Position numbers and translations under genes: made by a program | Part shown: positions 17,869-27,230 of the stretch, in pieces | How the letters are laid out: each line of letters opens with the position of its first letter | Numbering within the stretch: position 1 is the stretch's first letter | Origin: Pseudomonadota bacterium | GTDB taxonomy: Bacteria; Pseudomonadota; Alphaproteobacteria; Rhizobiales; Xanthobacteraceae | Length of the DNA: 64,000 nucleotides | Direction of reading: 5' to 3' | Assembly: GCA_023387735.1 (NCBI GenBank) | Contig: JAEWHP010000044.1 | Coordinates: 124,001-188,000 of the forward strand | Notes under the pieces: model-generated | What the model was told of the DNA's origin: nothing | What the model saw: the letters and a program-made list of their open reading frames with translations, nothing else | The model's database searches: none

Positions 17869-18759
17869 ATGACTTCCATAGTTCCCACGCACCGTGCCAG
17901 CTTTGCCATCGGAGACGAGCAGGCCGCCCGGCGCGTTGTCGATTTGCTAACCGAAGTTTTCTTTGAGGGGCAGGCTGCGATCGCAGCGTTCGAGCGGCCG
18001 GACGGCCGCTGGGACGTCACGGTGCATTTTGCCGATCCACCGGACCGGGCCCTGGTGCGCGAGCTCGTGACCAGCGCGGCCGGCGCAGAAATCGCCAGGA
18101 CGATCGATTTCGATACGATCGAGGCCAAAGACTGGGTCAAGGCCAGCCTGGAAGACCTCGTCCCGGTACCGGCCGGACGCTTCGTGGTTCACGGCCAGCA
18201 TGACCGCGAACGCGTCGCGCCGAACAAGGTCGGCATCGAAATCGAGGCGGCGCTGGCGTTCGGCACCGGCCACCACGGCACCACGCGCGGCTGCCTGCTG
18301 CTGCTCGATCACGTCCTGAAAGCCTGGCGCCCCCGCCGCGTGCTCGATCTCGGCACCGGTACCGGCGTGCTGGCGATTGCCGCCGCAAGGGCGCTGCATG
18401 AGAAAGTGCTGGCGAGCGATATCGATCCGCCCTCGGTGCAGGTCGCGCGCGAAAACGCCAGGCTGAACGTTTCGGGACATCTGGTGCGGCCGATCCGCGC
18501 CACCGGCTTCTCCGCATCGCAATTCGCGTCGGCAGCCCCGTTCGATCTGGTTCTGGCGAACATTCTCGCCAATCCGCTGCGACAACTGGCGGCGCCGATG
18601 GCGCGGCATCTCGCACCTTCGGCGCTGGTCATCCTGTCAGGACTGTTGACGCCTCAGGCGCGGGGAGTGATCGCGGCCTACCGCGCGCGCGGCCTGATAC
18701 CTGTGCGGCATCTGCGCATCGAAGGCTGGAGCAGCCTGTTACTGCGCAAGGTGGACTGA
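17869..18759 (+). CDS. prmA: Ribosomal protein L11 methyltransferase PrmA
   Basis: 296 residues, the family's usual length. Trimethylates L11 of the 50S subunit using SAM. An N-terminal substrate-recognition domain (about 1-110) precedes the methyltransferase domain: ALAFGTGHHGTTRGCLLLL, then motif I VLDLGTGTGVLAIAAARAL, VLASDIDPPSVQVARENA, and the NPPY-like catalytic motif appears as LVLANILANPL. ATG 17869 follows a long leader shared with the divergent pilin gene. Confidence 0.93.
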   Translation: MTSIVPTHRASFAIGDEQAARRVVDLLTEVFFEGQAAIAAFERPDGRWDVTVHFADPPDRALVRELVTSAAGAEIARTIDFDTIEAKDWVKASLEDLVPVPAGRFVVHGQHDRERVAPNKVGIEIEAALAFGTGHHGTTRGCLLLLDHVLKAWRPRRVLDLGTGTGVLAIAAARALHEKVLASDIDPPSVQVARENARLNVSGHLVRPIRATGFSASQFASAAPFDLVLANILANPLRQLAAPMARHLAPSALVILSGLLTPQARGVIAAYRARGLIPVRHLRIEGWSSLLLRKVD

Positions 18760-18764
18760 AAACA

Positions 18765-18947
18765 TTATTTGGTCGGCCGTGGCGGATTGCGCGCAATCAC
18801 GCCCTTCTTCAATGACCGCCGGACGCGCGCTTCCGCGAAACGATCGAGCATTTTGACGACAACGCCGCGCTGTTTCTTGTTGGCGACCGGGGGGATCGGA
18901 CCGGGATTTTCCGGAGGCGAAATTTTCTCAAACGTGAAAACAGGCAT
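18765..18947 (-). CDS. Small conserved-looking basic protein of unknown function
   Basis: 60 residues. The N-terminal part MPVFTFEKISPPENPGPIPP is Pro-rich and the C-terminal half is basic (VRRSLKKGVIARNPPRPTK). No signal peptide or membrane helix. AGAGGGG lies about seven bases before the ATG at 18947, and the gene fits exactly between two convergent or divergent neighbours, which supports a real gene. I recognise no domain. Confidence 0.6.
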   Translation of the reverse strand: MPVFTFEKISPPENPGPIPPVANKKQRGVVVKMLDRFAEARVRRSLKKGVIARNPPRPTK

Positions 18948-19125
18948 CGTGCATCCCCTCTTCGTTGAGTTGAAACACTCCTGGAGTCCTCCAGCATCGG
19001 TAAGCGAACGGCCTGCATGCCAAACCGTTCCATCCAGTCTTCTTGGACTGACTTATTGAAGCACGGATTATGCCAAATTGTGGCAGATTGCGAAGCCATG
19101 CATCCAACCCTAAAGTGATCGCGCG

Positions 19126-20961
19126 ATGTTCGAAGCTCATTTCCAGACATTCGAAGAACCCGAAGGCGGTGTGGCGCTGACCGCCCGGCTGGGCGCGTTC
19201 CGCGAGGAACTGGCGCGCCGCAAGCTGACGGGCTTCGTCATCCCCCGCGCCGATCAGCAGCAGAACGAATATGTCCCGCCGTCCGAAGAGCGGCTGGCCT
19301 GGCTGACCGGTTTCACCGGCTCGGCCGGATTGGCGATCGTGCTGGTCCACGAGGCCGCCGTGTTCGTCGATGGGCGCTACACGCTGCAGGCGGCCAAGCA
19401 GGTCGACCGCAAGGCCTGGCAGATCGAGCCGCTGGTCGATCCGCCGCCGGAACATTGGCTGGCGCGCCACCTCATCGCCGGCGACCGCCTAGGTTTTGAC
19501 CCGTGGCTGCACACTTCTGCGGCAGCCGAGCGGCTGGCCGCCGCCTGCGCCAAGGCCGGCGCGGAATTGATCGCGGTCGAAAGCAACCCGCTGGATTCGG
19601 TTTGGACGGAGCGCCCGGCCCCGCCACTCGGCCCTGTCGCCATTCACGGCGAACAGTTTTCCGGCGAAATCGAAGCCGAGAAGCTCAAGCGGATCCGGCT
19701 GGAGATCAGCAAGCTCGGCGTCGAGGCGCTGGTGCTGTCGGACAGCCACGCCGTGGCCTGGACCTTCAACATCCGCGGCGCCGACGTCTCGCACACGCCG
19801 CTGCCGCTTTCCTACGCACTGGTGCCGAAGGACGGCCGCCCCACGATATTCATCGATCATCGCAAGCTGTCGAACCTGACCCGCGACCATCTCGAACGGT
19901 CGGCCGATGTCCGGGAGCCCGACGCGCTGACGCCGGCGTTGACGGAACTCGCGCGCAGCGGCGCGGCCATCGCCCTCGACACCGCGACCGCAGCCGATGC
20001 GCTGAGCCGGCTGATCACCGCTGCCGGCGGCAAGCCGGTGCGCGGCAACGATCCGGTGAGCCTGCTCAAGGCAGTGAAGAACCTCACCGAGATCGACGGC
20101 ACGCGGACGGCGCACCAGCGCGACGCCGTGGCGCTGGCGCGCTTCCTCGCCTGGATCGATCGCGAAGCGCCCTCCGGTGGGTTGACGGAGATCGACACCG
20201 TCGAGGCGCTGGAGACCTTCCGGCGGCAGACCGGCGCGCTGAAGGACGTCTCGTTCCCGACCATCGCCGGCACCGGCCCCAACGGCGCCATCGTGCACTA
20301 CCGCGTCACCCGCAAGAGCAACCGGCGCATCGCACCCGGCGACCTCCTGCTGATCGATTCCGGTGCGCAGTATGAGGACGGCACCACCGACGTCACCCGC
20401 ACCATCGCGATCGGCCAACCGACCGATGAAATGCGCGACCGTTTCACCCGCGTGCTGCGCGGGCATATCGCAATTGCCCGCGCCGTATTTCCCGACGGCA
20501 CCACGGGCGCGCAGCTCGACAGTTTCGCGCGGCAATATCTCTGGCAGGCCGGCCTCGATTTCGAGCACGGCACCGGGCACGGCGTCGGCAGCTACCTCTC
20601 GGTGCATGAAGGCCCGGCGCGGATTTCCAGGCTCGGCACCACGCCGCTGAAGCGCGGCATGATCCTGTCCAACGAGCCCGGTTATTACAAGACCGACGCC
20701 TACGGCATCCGGATCGAGAACCTCGAACTCGTCATCGGGGCCGATATCGCCGGCGCGGAGAAGCCGGTGAATGCGTTCGAGACGCTGACGCTGGCGCCGA
20801 TCGACCGCCGCCTGATCGATGTGGCCATGCTCAGCGCCACCGAACTGAAGTGGCTGAACGACTACCACACCCGCGTCAATCGCGAGGTGCGCCCGCACCT
20901 CGACGACAATGCCACGAAGCTGTGGCTCGACGACGCGACGGCGGCGCTGCTGCCGCTTTGA
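19126..20961 (+). CDS. Xaa-Pro aminopeptidase (M24B, APP1-like)
   Basis: 611 residues, matching the three-domain long aminopeptidase P form. Two N-terminal creatinase-like domains (1-about 310) precede the pita-bread catalytic domain. Metal ligands are visible: Asp411 and Asp422 in LLIDSGAQYEDGTTDVTRT, His485 in EHGTGHGVGSY, Glu517 in SNEPGYYKTDAYG and Glu531 in IRIENLEL. It removes N-terminal residues before proline from peptides in the cytoplasm using two metal ions. Monocistronic by layout; a family-2 repeat follows its stop. Confidence 0.92.
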   Translation: MFEAHFQTFEEPEGGVALTARLGAFREELARRKLTGFVIPRADQQQNEYVPPSEERLAWLTGFTGSAGLAIVLVHEAAVFVDGRYTLQAAKQVDRKAWQIEPLVDPPPEHWLARHLIAGDRLGFDPWLHTSAAAERLAAACAKAGAELIAVESNPLDSVWTERPAPPLGPVAIHGEQFSGEIEAEKLKRIRLEISKLGVEALVLSDSHAVAWTFNIRGADVSHTPLPLSYALVPKDGRPTIFIDHRKLSNLTRDHLERSADVREPDALTPALTELARSGAAIALDTATAADALSRLITAAGGKPVRGNDPVSLLKAVKNLTEIDGTRTAHQRDAVALARFLAWIDREAPSGGLTEIDTVEALETFRRQTGALKDVSFPTIAGTGPNGAIVHYRVTRKSNRRIAPGDLLLIDSGAQYEDGTTDVTRTIAIGQPTDEMRDRFTRVLRGHIAIARAVFPDGTTGAQLDSFARQYLWQAGLDFEHGTGHGVGSYLSVHEGPARISRLGTTPLKRGMILSNEPGYYKTDAYGIRIENLELVIGADIAGAEKPVNAFETLTLAPIDRRLIDVAMLSATELKWLNDYHTRVNREVRPHLDDNATKLWLDDATAALLPL

Positions 20962-20983
20962 CTATCGTCGCCTAAAGCGCCGT

Positions 20984-21083
20984 CGTCGTCCTCCGCGAAA
21001 GCGGGGGACCCAGTATCCCAGAGACGCCAGCGATTGAATCGAGAGGGCCCGGCGTACTGGGTCCCCGCTTTCGCGGGGACGAC
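20984..21083. repeat. Family-2 palindromic element
   Basis: Arms GTCGTCCTCCGCGAAAGCGG and CCGCTTTCGCGGGGACGAC, with inner ACCCAGTA/TACTGGGT. The core, read on the other strand, matches the copies at 42908-43007 and 44116-44233 (CAGTACGCCG...CGATTCAATCGCT...GACGTCTCTGG-like segments). Confidence 0.9.
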
Positions 21084-21213
21084 AACGGAGTTTGTCGCGC
21101 TGGATGAAACATTAATGGCACCTGCCCAATTCGGCATGGCCGCATGCCGAAACATGCGTATTCGCGCTGATCCATCACGCTACAGTCGATTTCAACAACA
21201 GGATTGAATCGGA

Positions 21214-22497
21214 ATGCACGGCGTCGTGGGCAAGCCGCCCGACGCGGCGGCGAACAACAATGCCGCCGCGACATCGAAGATCATGCTGCTGATGCTCGTC
21301 GCGATGACGGGCGTCGCGCCGATCTCGCTCTACATGCTGGTGCCGGCGCTGCCGGTGCTGGCCACCACGTTCGGCGGCGACATCGCGGTCGCGCAGATGA
21401 CGGTGTCGCTCTACATGGTCGGCATCGCCTGCTCGCAGCTCATCATGGGGCCGCTGTCGGACAAGTTCGGCCGCCGCCCGGTACTGCTCGCCGGCCTCGC
21501 GCTGATGGTGGCGGCCAGCATCGGCTGCTCGCTGGCGCAGACGCTGCCGCAACTGATCGCTGCGCGCTTCCTGCAGGCGCTGGGCGGCGCCTCCGGCATG
21601 GTGGTGAGCCGCGCCATCATCCGCGACCTCTACAGCCGCGACCGCATCAGTTCCATGATCAGCCTCGTCATCGGCGTGATGATGACGGCTCAGATGCTGA
21701 GCGCGCTGGTCGGCGGCCTGCTCGAGACCGCGTTCGGCTGGCGCGCGATCTTCTATTTCATCACCGTGGCCTCGCTCAGCGTCGCGGTCCTGATCGCGCT
21801 TGCGCTGCCCGAGACGCGCCGCGACCGCGGCGCAAGCAGCAGCTTCCGCGGCGACGTCGGCAAGCTGGTCCGCGACCGCGCCTTCATCGGCTATGTGCTG
21901 TGCCAGGTGCTGGCCTCGCAGATCATCTTCACCTTTGCCGGCGGCGGGCCCTACATCGTGGTGACCCAGATGGGCCGCACCACCGCCGAATACGGCGCGT
22001 GGTTTGCGACGACCGGGTTTGCGTACCTGCTCGGCAACCTCTTCTGCGTCCGCTTCGCGCCGCGCCACTCGCTGGAAAAACTGATCTGGTTCGGCCTGGC
22101 GCTGCAATTTTGCGGCGCGTTGCTGAACCTCGTCCTGAGCCTCACCGGTACCAACCAGTCGCCGATGTGGCTGTTCGGCACCCAGATGATCGTGATGGTC
22201 GCCAACGCCTTCGTGATGAACAACGCCGCTGCCGGCGCCATCAGCGTCCGCCCCGAGGCCGCCGGCACCGCCGCGGGCGCCATGGGCTTCCTGCAGCAGG
22301 GCATCGGCGCGCTGGTCTCGCAGTTCGGTGCCTATCTCGGCGGCCACTCCACCACCACGCTGCCGCTGACGGCCGCGATCTTCGCGCTGTCGATCGCCTG
22401 CGCGTCGGCGATGTTCTTTCTGGTGCCCCGGCAGACCGTCGTGGTGAGCGAAGAACTGATGAAGAAGGCGGAGGAGGAAGAGAGCGGGATGTTGTGA
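21214..22497 (+). CDS. Bcr/CflA-type MFS multidrug exporter
   Basis: 427 residues, twelve predicted membrane segments. The MFS motif A is present as GPLSDKFGRRPVLLAG after helix 2, and helix 5 carries the antiporter-type motif in IGVMMTAQMLSALVGGLLET. Drug/proton antiporters of this group export chloramphenicol-like drugs or sulfonamides; the substrate is unknown. The short polar N-terminus GVVGKPPDAAANNNAAATSK is outside the membrane. No partner genes adjoin it. Confidence 0.9.
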   Translation: MHGVVGKPPDAAANNNAAATSKIMLLMLVAMTGVAPISLYMLVPALPVLATTFGGDIAVAQMTVSLYMVGIACSQLIMGPLSDKFGRRPVLLAGLALMVAASIGCSLAQTLPQLIAARFLQALGGASGMVVSRAIIRDLYSRDRISSMISLVIGVMMTAQMLSALVGGLLETAFGWRAIFYFITVASLSVAVLIALALPETRRDRGASSSFRGDVGKLVRDRAFIGYVLCQVLASQIIFTFAGGGPYIVVTQMGRTTAEYGAWFATTGFAYLLGNLFCVRFAPRHSLEKLIWFGLALQFCGALLNLVLSLTGTNQSPMWLFGTQMIVMVANAFVMNNAAAGAISVRPEAAGTAAGAMGFLQQGIGALVSQFGAYLGGHSTTTLPLTAAIFALSIACASAMFFLVPRQTVVVSEELMKKAEEEESGML

Positions 22498-22555
22498 GGC
22501 CGCATCGGCGAACCACGGTCTCATGCACATGTTTGTTTCGTTTCTCGCCGCTCCT

Positions 22556-22631
22556 GTAGCCCGGATGAGCGAAGCGATATCCGGGGTGCCGTGAGAGTGA
22601 TCCCGGATGTCGCTCCGCTCATCCGGGCTAC
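22556..22631. repeat. Family-3 palindromic element (GTAGCCCGGATG type)
   Basis: 76 bases: left arm GTAGCCCGGATGAGCGAAGC, right arm GCTCCGCTCATCCGGGCTAC, with ATATCCGGGG/TCCCGGAT inner parts. Another copy lies at 57380-57499. Confidence 0.92.
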
Positions 22632-22636
22632 GAGAC

Positions 22637-23340
22637 TTTCATGACTTCGCGTTCTCGCGGCACGATCTGCCCGAGTCATGCATGTTTCGCTTGCTCCCTC
22701 AAGGAATGGAGGGCGCAGGGAAGACCGGGTGCGCGCTGCACCCGCGGTCTCGCGTGCAAGATTCGCACAGCAAAAGCGCACACGAGCATACAGGTTCAGC
22801 GGAAGCATTCCGGCCTTCCCTGCGCGGTGGCTTTACGGCTTATAACGTGATCTCCCCGGAGAACGGCTCTTTTGCCTCCGTCGCCGCGCGGAAATGATTC
22901 CAGCGCAACTTGACGCCAGCACCGCGACGTCAGGACCACACGACTTCGCCGTACGCATCATGCGCCTTCGTCTTTTGCGCAATCTGCGTCCACCGCATCT
23001 CACCGCGCGTTCGTGACGATCGCGAGCCGCCCCTCGTAACGGGTGAGACGCGCGGAGTTAAATCACTGATTTGCCCGACGACGCGAGCGGAATATATTTG
23101 CGTGAACGGGTGGACAGACTTTCGGTGATTTGCCCGTCGTGCCAATTGGTCGCGGCCTGCGATGTCATTTCGTCATTGCGGACGAAGCAATCCTCACATC
23201 AGGGCGTCACGTTCAATAAGCGGGATACATCGAGAACGCGGAGACGCCCGAGACCGCGTAGAACGCCCCGTCATCGAGCCGCTGCCACGAGAAACAGATT
23301 CCGCTCAACTAAAAGCGGCTATGTGTCGATTTCGTTCATG
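22637..23340. repeat. Repeat-derived non-coding stretch between the MFS gene and the Cys-rich gene
   Basis: About 700 bases without a credible gene. Short open frames (for example 22641-22850 on the plus strand) read like translations of a known type of dispersed Bradyrhizobium repeat (GGCGCAGGGAAGACCGGGTG and, further on, two copies of TGATTTGCCCG at about 23068 and 23129). Codon usage and lack of ribosome sites argue against coding. I take it to be decayed multi-copy repeat DNA; that it is multi-copy is recalled rather than computed. Confidence 0.55.
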
Positions 23341-23457
23341 AAGATGAATGGGAACTCGATGGGGCAGTTCGCATCTTAACGCACAAGCAACCCTTGCGCG
23401 CCGGATTTGCCGAGCGCACACTACCACCTCAGGCAGAACTTACGGAGGATGCAGACC

Positions 23458-23916
23458 ATGCCACGGGTCAAGCAAGCTTCGAAGCAGAAAAGCACAACCA
23501 AAGCCGCCGCCGTGACGGTGCTGAGTGCTACCGGACTGAGTTTTTCGCTGCTGGATAGCGCATCAGCGTCCATGACGCCCGTTGCTGATATCGCGCAATC
23601 TGACAATGCCCCTCCTAATCAGCGCTTCGTACTTAGCGAAGAGGAAATGGCCGACGTCAGTCTCGCCACGTTCCACCTTCTTGATAAAGAAAACGTTGGC
23701 AACGGCGTGCAGCTGGCCGCCCGTGGTGGCTGCCGTGGCTGCGCGGCCCGTGGCTGCCGCGGCTGCGCGGCCCGTGGCTGCCGTGGCTGCGCAGTCCGTG
23801 GCTGCCGTGGTTGCGCAGTCCGTGGCTGCGCGGTCCGTGGTTGCGCAGTCGGTTGCGCCGTCGGTTGCGCGGTCGGCAGCTGTTGCGCATCTTGGGGATA
23901 TTGCCGTGTGTGCTAA
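23458..23916 (+). CDS. Secreted peptide with a cysteine/glycine/arginine repeat tail (possible RiPP precursor or metal-binding protein)
   Basis: 152 residues. Basic N-terminus and hydrophobic stretch (AVTVLSATGLSFSLLDSASA) look like a signal peptide ending ASA. A polar middle region follows, with LSEEEMADVSLATFHLLDKE. The last about 62 residues carry 16 Cys in units GCRGCAAR / GCRGCAVR that shorten to GCAVRGCAV and GCAV, ending SCCASWGYCRVC. The repeat is also visible in DNA as a 24-base tandem unit. I chose ATG 23458 because GGAGG lies nine bases before it; a TTG at 23407 is less likely. Sec-like leader, acidic middle and Cys-repeat core would fit a modified peptide or metal sink. No modifying enzyme is seen next to it. 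Function not known to me. Confidence 0.75.
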   Translation: MPRVKQASKQKSTTKAAAVTVLSATGLSFSLLDSASASMTPVADIAQSDNAPPNQRFVLSEEEMADVSLATFHLLDKENVGNGVQLAARGGCRGCAARGCRGCAARGCRGCAVRGCRGCAVRGCAVRGCAVGCAVGCAVGSCCASWGYCRVC

Positions 23917-24231
23917 GTCACACGACCGACGCTGAGAAAAATTGCATCCAACAGACTCAATAGCCGATTTTCCCAAGGTCGCCTTCGGGTCAATCGTGCC
24001 GCTTTGAGAGCAAGTCGGTCACTTTCGATCCGCCCGCGCCTCCGGACATTTCGCTGGACCGCGTCAACTGACGCAATTTGCGGTTTCGGATGTGACCAAA
24101 GGCGTTCCTTGTCTTCGTGGCTAACGCGGGTACCGCAGTACGAGAAGCTGCAACGAAAGGGCCGGCATGGTGTACTGCTCCGACGGTCTCGACAGTGTTG
24201 ATAAGGCCGGCTTCCCTAGCGGAGAAGGATC
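23917..24231. other. Intergenic stretch with no gene seen
   Basis: 315 bases between the Cys-repeat gene and the secreted unknown. No frame with a ribosome site and no convincing hairpin terminator was found; the only clear signal is GGAGAAGG just before 24232. Confidence 0.6.
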
Positions 24232-24864
24232 ATGAATCGCGACTTCATGTCGGGGAAAATCAATCGGATGCGATCTTTGTGGGCCATATTGCTCATCTTG
24301 CTGTTCCCCGCCCACTGCCTTGCCGGTGAAGGGAAACCCATCAGGATCATGGTGACGGCTGATCACACGAAGGCCGACGGAGAACCTTGGGACGGCATTC
24401 CTGGCCTGGGCCCGGGCCGCAGTCCGAACATTGCCATTCTGAACAAAGATGCGCCGCCGGATCTCGCGGTCTGCGTCGTTCGCCTGGATATGCCTCCGGA
24501 ATGCAGCATGAGGTACGTGAAGTTGAAGCAATATTCGATTTGCCAGAACAGCTATGATTGCGTTTTCAAGCGGGTAAGCATCCCCGATGGTCCTTTCGGG
24601 CTCATCATTCTGGATTTGGACTTACGACGGCATGACTTGGTTGGCTTCCTTTTGATGACAACTGGGAAGGCTCCTGTTGTTGATCAGCGAGCCGCATTGG
24701 AAAGTGAGCTTCGAAGAAGGGCCGACCAGTTGGCGCCCCCTTTTTCCCAAGGAGAGAAGCAACGCAGGTTGCGGGAGGTGCTCGTCGTTCCCATGGACAG
24801 CTGCGCCGAAGTGAAGGGATGTAGGCTTGTGCAATCCGAAATCCGCGTGACCTCGGCCGAGTGA
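24232..24864 (+). CDS. Secreted protein of unknown function
   Basis: 210 residues. GGAGAAGG lies just upstream of the ATG. The N-terminal helix MRSLWAILLILLFPAHCLA is a signal peptide, with likely cleavage after CLA-G. The mature part has a beta-rich look: IRIMVTADHTKADGEPWDG, then PNIAILNK, three Cys in SICQNSYDCVF and ECSM, and PFGLIILDLDLRRHDLVGFL, which faintly recalls a C2-like beta sandwich. A basic amphipathic C-terminal helix and a last Cys pair (DSCAEVKGCRL) suggest disulfides in the periplasm. I recognise no family with confidence. Confidence 0.7.
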   Translation: MNRDFMSGKINRMRSLWAILLILLFPAHCLAGEGKPIRIMVTADHTKADGEPWDGIPGLGPGRSPNIAILNKDAPPDLAVCVVRLDMPPECSMRYVKLKQYSICQNSYDCVFKRVSIPDGPFGLIILDLDLRRHDLVGFLLMTTGKAPVVDQRAALESELRRRADQLAPPFSQGEKQRRLREVLVVPMDSCAEVKGCRLVQSEIRVTSAE

Positions 24865-24955
24865 TCCTTGCCGGGCAGTTTCCTTACCGTGCGGGTGGTC
24901 ATGAGCGCGTTAGAGAAGGAGCGCGCGGGTGACGACGACATCTGCGTTGCGCGCA

Positions 24956-27106
24956 TCACTCCCCGATCAGCTTCAACCACTCATCTTCCGACAGCACTGC
25001 AACACCAAGCTCCCGAGCCTTTGTCAGCTTCGAACCGGCATCCTCGCCCGCCACGACGTAATCCGTCTTCTTCGACACCGAACCCGCCACCTTGGCACCG
25101 AGACGCTCGGCCACCGCCTTGGCCTCTTCGCGCGTGAATTTGGTCAGCGAGCCCGTGAACACCACGGTCTTGTCCGATACGGGCGAACTCTTCCGCGGCT
25201 GCTCGGCGGGTTTCACCTCGATCTCGTGCAGGAGTTCGCCGAGCGCCTTCACGTTGCGCGGCTCGGCGAAGAACTCCACCACGGCGTCGGCGACGATCTC
25301 GCCGATGCCGCCGATATTGTTGAGATCCTGATAGGCCTCGGTGGTGTTCTCCTCGTCCTTTGTCCCCTTGGCGGCGGCCAGCATGGCGTCGCGAAAATTC
25401 TCGATGGTGCGGTAGTGCCGCGCCAGCAGTTTTGCGTTACCCTCACCGACGTGACGAATGCCGAGTGCGAAGATCAGGCGATGCAGCTCGATATTTCGTC
25501 GCGCATCGATCGCATTGAACAGGTTGCGCACCGACGTCTCGCCGTAGCCCTCGCGCGCCATCAGCTTGCTGGTGGAACGCGCGTCGCGCTTCTGCAGCGT
25601 GAAGATGTCGACCGGCGACATTACGAGGCCTTCCTCGTAGAACTCCTGGATCTGCTTGTCGCCGAGGCCGTCGATATCGAACGCCAGCCGCGAGACGAAA
25701 TGCTTGAGCCGCTCCGTTGCCTGCGCCGGACAGATCAGCGCGCCGGTGCAGCGGCGCACCGCCTCGTCTTCCTCGCGCACCGCGTGACTGCCGCACACCG
25801 GGCACGTGTCCGGAAATTTGTACGGCTTGGCGCTTTTCGGCCGCTTGTCGATGACGACGCTGACGACCTGCGGAATGACGTCGCCGGCGCGCTGGACAAC
25901 GACCGTGTCGCCGACGCGAAGGTCGACACCGTCCCGGATCGGATTGCCGTCGTTGCCGATGCCCTTGATGTAGTCCTCGTTGTGCAGCGTCGCGTTCGAC
26001 ACCACCACGCCGCCGACGGTGACCGGCTCCAGCCGCGCCACCGGCGTCAGCGCGCCGGTACGGCCGACCTGGATATCGATTCCGTTGAGAATCGTGGTCG
26101 CCTGCTCGGCCGCAAATTTGTGCGCGATCGCCCAGCGCGGGCTGCGCGATACGAAGCCGAGCCGATCCTGCCAGTCGAGCCGATCGACCTTGTAGACCAC
26201 GCCGTCGATATCGTAACCAAGCGAGGCGCGCTCTTGCCCGATCTTGCTGTAGAATTCGAGGACGGCTTCGACATCCTTGCAGAGCGTCGTCAGCGGATTG
26301 ACGGCAAAACCGGCCTTGTCCATCCACGCCAGCATGCCATGCTGCGTATCGGCCGGACGCTCGCTCATCTCGCCCCAGGTATAGGCAAAGAACTTCAGCG
26401 GCCGTGACGCGGTGATCGAAACGTCCTTCTGGCGCAGCGAGCCCGCCGCCGAATTGCGCGGATTGGCGAACACGGTGTCGTCGGCTTCCGCCTGCTTCCT
26501 GTTGAGCTCGAGAAAATCCTTCTTGAGCATGTACACTTCGCCGCGCATCTCGCAGGCCGCTGGAATATGACGGCCCTTCAGCGTGTGCGGGATGTCCTTG
26601 ATGGTGCGGACGTTGGCGGTGACATCCTCGCCGGTAAAGCCGTCGCCGCGGGTTGCCGCGCGCACCAGTTCTCCATTCTCGTAGCGCAGCGACAGCGACA
26701 GGCCGTCGATCTTCGGCTCGGCAACCAGCGCCGGAATATGCTCGGCATCGAGCTTGAGAAAGCGCCGGATCCGGTCGACGAACTCGGTGACATCATCGTC
26801 GCTGAAGGCGTTGCCGAGGGACAGCATGGGAACGACATGCTGCACCTTCGCAAAGCCGCGCGCCGGCGCGGCGCCGACCTTTTGCGTCGGCGACTCCGTC
26901 GTGACCAGATCGGGAAACTTCGCCTCGATCGCCTCCAGCCGCTGGCGCAGCGCGTCGTAGGCCGCGTCCGATACGGTCGGAGCGTCCTTCTGGTAGTAGC
27001 GCTCGTTGTGTGCCTCGATCTCCAGCGCAAGGCGCATGTGCTCGACCTTGGCCTGCGCCTTGGTTAGTTTTGAGATGTCGACCAGAACTGATTTTGATTT
27101 AGCCAT
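24956..27106 (-). CDS. ligA: NAD-dependent DNA ligase LigA
   Basis: 716 residues. Seals nicks in replication and repair. The N-terminal Ia domain binds NMN; adenylation Lys132 lies in AEPKIDGLSLSLRYENGE; the OB fold follows with VGDTVVVQRAGDVIPQV; the zinc finger has CPVCGS and RRCTGALICPAQ; then HhH repeats (NIGGIGEIVADAVVEFF) and a C-terminal BRCT domain (VFTGSLTKFTREEAKAVAER). In related genomes it follows recN directly; here a GIY-YIG unit lies between them, on the opposite strand. Confidence 0.97.
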   Translation of the reverse strand: MAKSKSVLVDISKLTKAQAKVEHMRLALEIEAHNERYYQKDAPTVSDAAYDALRQRLEAIEAKFPDLVTTESPTQKVGAAPARGFAKVQHVVPMLSLGNAFSDDDVTEFVDRIRRFLKLDAEHIPALVAEPKIDGLSLSLRYENGELVRAATRGDGFTGEDVTANVRTIKDIPHTLKGRHIPAACEMRGEVYMLKKDFLELNRKQAEADDTVFANPRNSAAGSLRQKDVSITASRPLKFFAYTWGEMSERPADTQHGMLAWMDKAGFAVNPLTTLCKDVEAVLEFYSKIGQERASLGYDIDGVVYKVDRLDWQDRLGFVSRSPRWAIAHKFAAEQATTILNGIDIQVGRTGALTPVARLEPVTVGGVVVSNATLHNEDYIKGIGNDGNPIRDGVDLRVGDTVVVQRAGDVIPQVVSVVIDKRPKSAKPYKFPDTCPVCGSHAVREEDEAVRRCTGALICPAQATERLKHFVSRLAFDIDGLGDKQIQEFYEEGLVMSPVDIFTLQKRDARSTSKLMAREGYGETSVRNLFNAIDARRNIELHRLIFALGIRHVGEGNAKLLARHYRTIENFRDAMLAAAKGTKDEENTTEAYQDLNNIGGIGEIVADAVVEFFAEPRNVKALGELLHEIEVKPAEQPRKSSPVSDKTVVFTGSLTKFTREEAKAVAERLGAKVAGSVSKKTDYVVAGEDAGSKLTKARELGVAVLSEDEWLKLIGE

Positions 27107-27123
27107 CTTGCAACTATAGGTTC

Positions 27124-27203
27124 GTCACTCCGGGATGGTCCGAAGGACCAGACCCGGAATCTCGAGATTCCGGGTTCGATGCTCCGCATCGCCCCGGAAT
27201 GAC
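27124..27203. repeat. Family-1 palindromic element, left flank of the GIY-YIG gene at 27231
   Basis: 80 bases: GTCACTCCGGGATGGTCCGA to GCATCGCCCCGGAATGAC around CCGGAATCTCGAGATTCCGG. It differs from the right-flank copy (27523-27602) at only two positions, both in the same orientation. It lies 17 bases upstream of the ligA start. Confidence 0.97.
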
Positions 27204-27230
27204 GGCTTCGTGGGGTTGTGAGCAACTATC

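Noticed and set aside
22641..22850. Short plus-strand frame in the repeat stretch
   Set aside because: No ribosome site; sequence looks like translated dispersed repeat, and several other frames are equally open.
23700..23916. 24-base tandem repeats as a CRISPR array or minisatellite
   Set aside because: Units are adjacent without spacers, lie in one open frame and encode a regular Cys pattern behind a ribosome site, so a coding repeat fits better.
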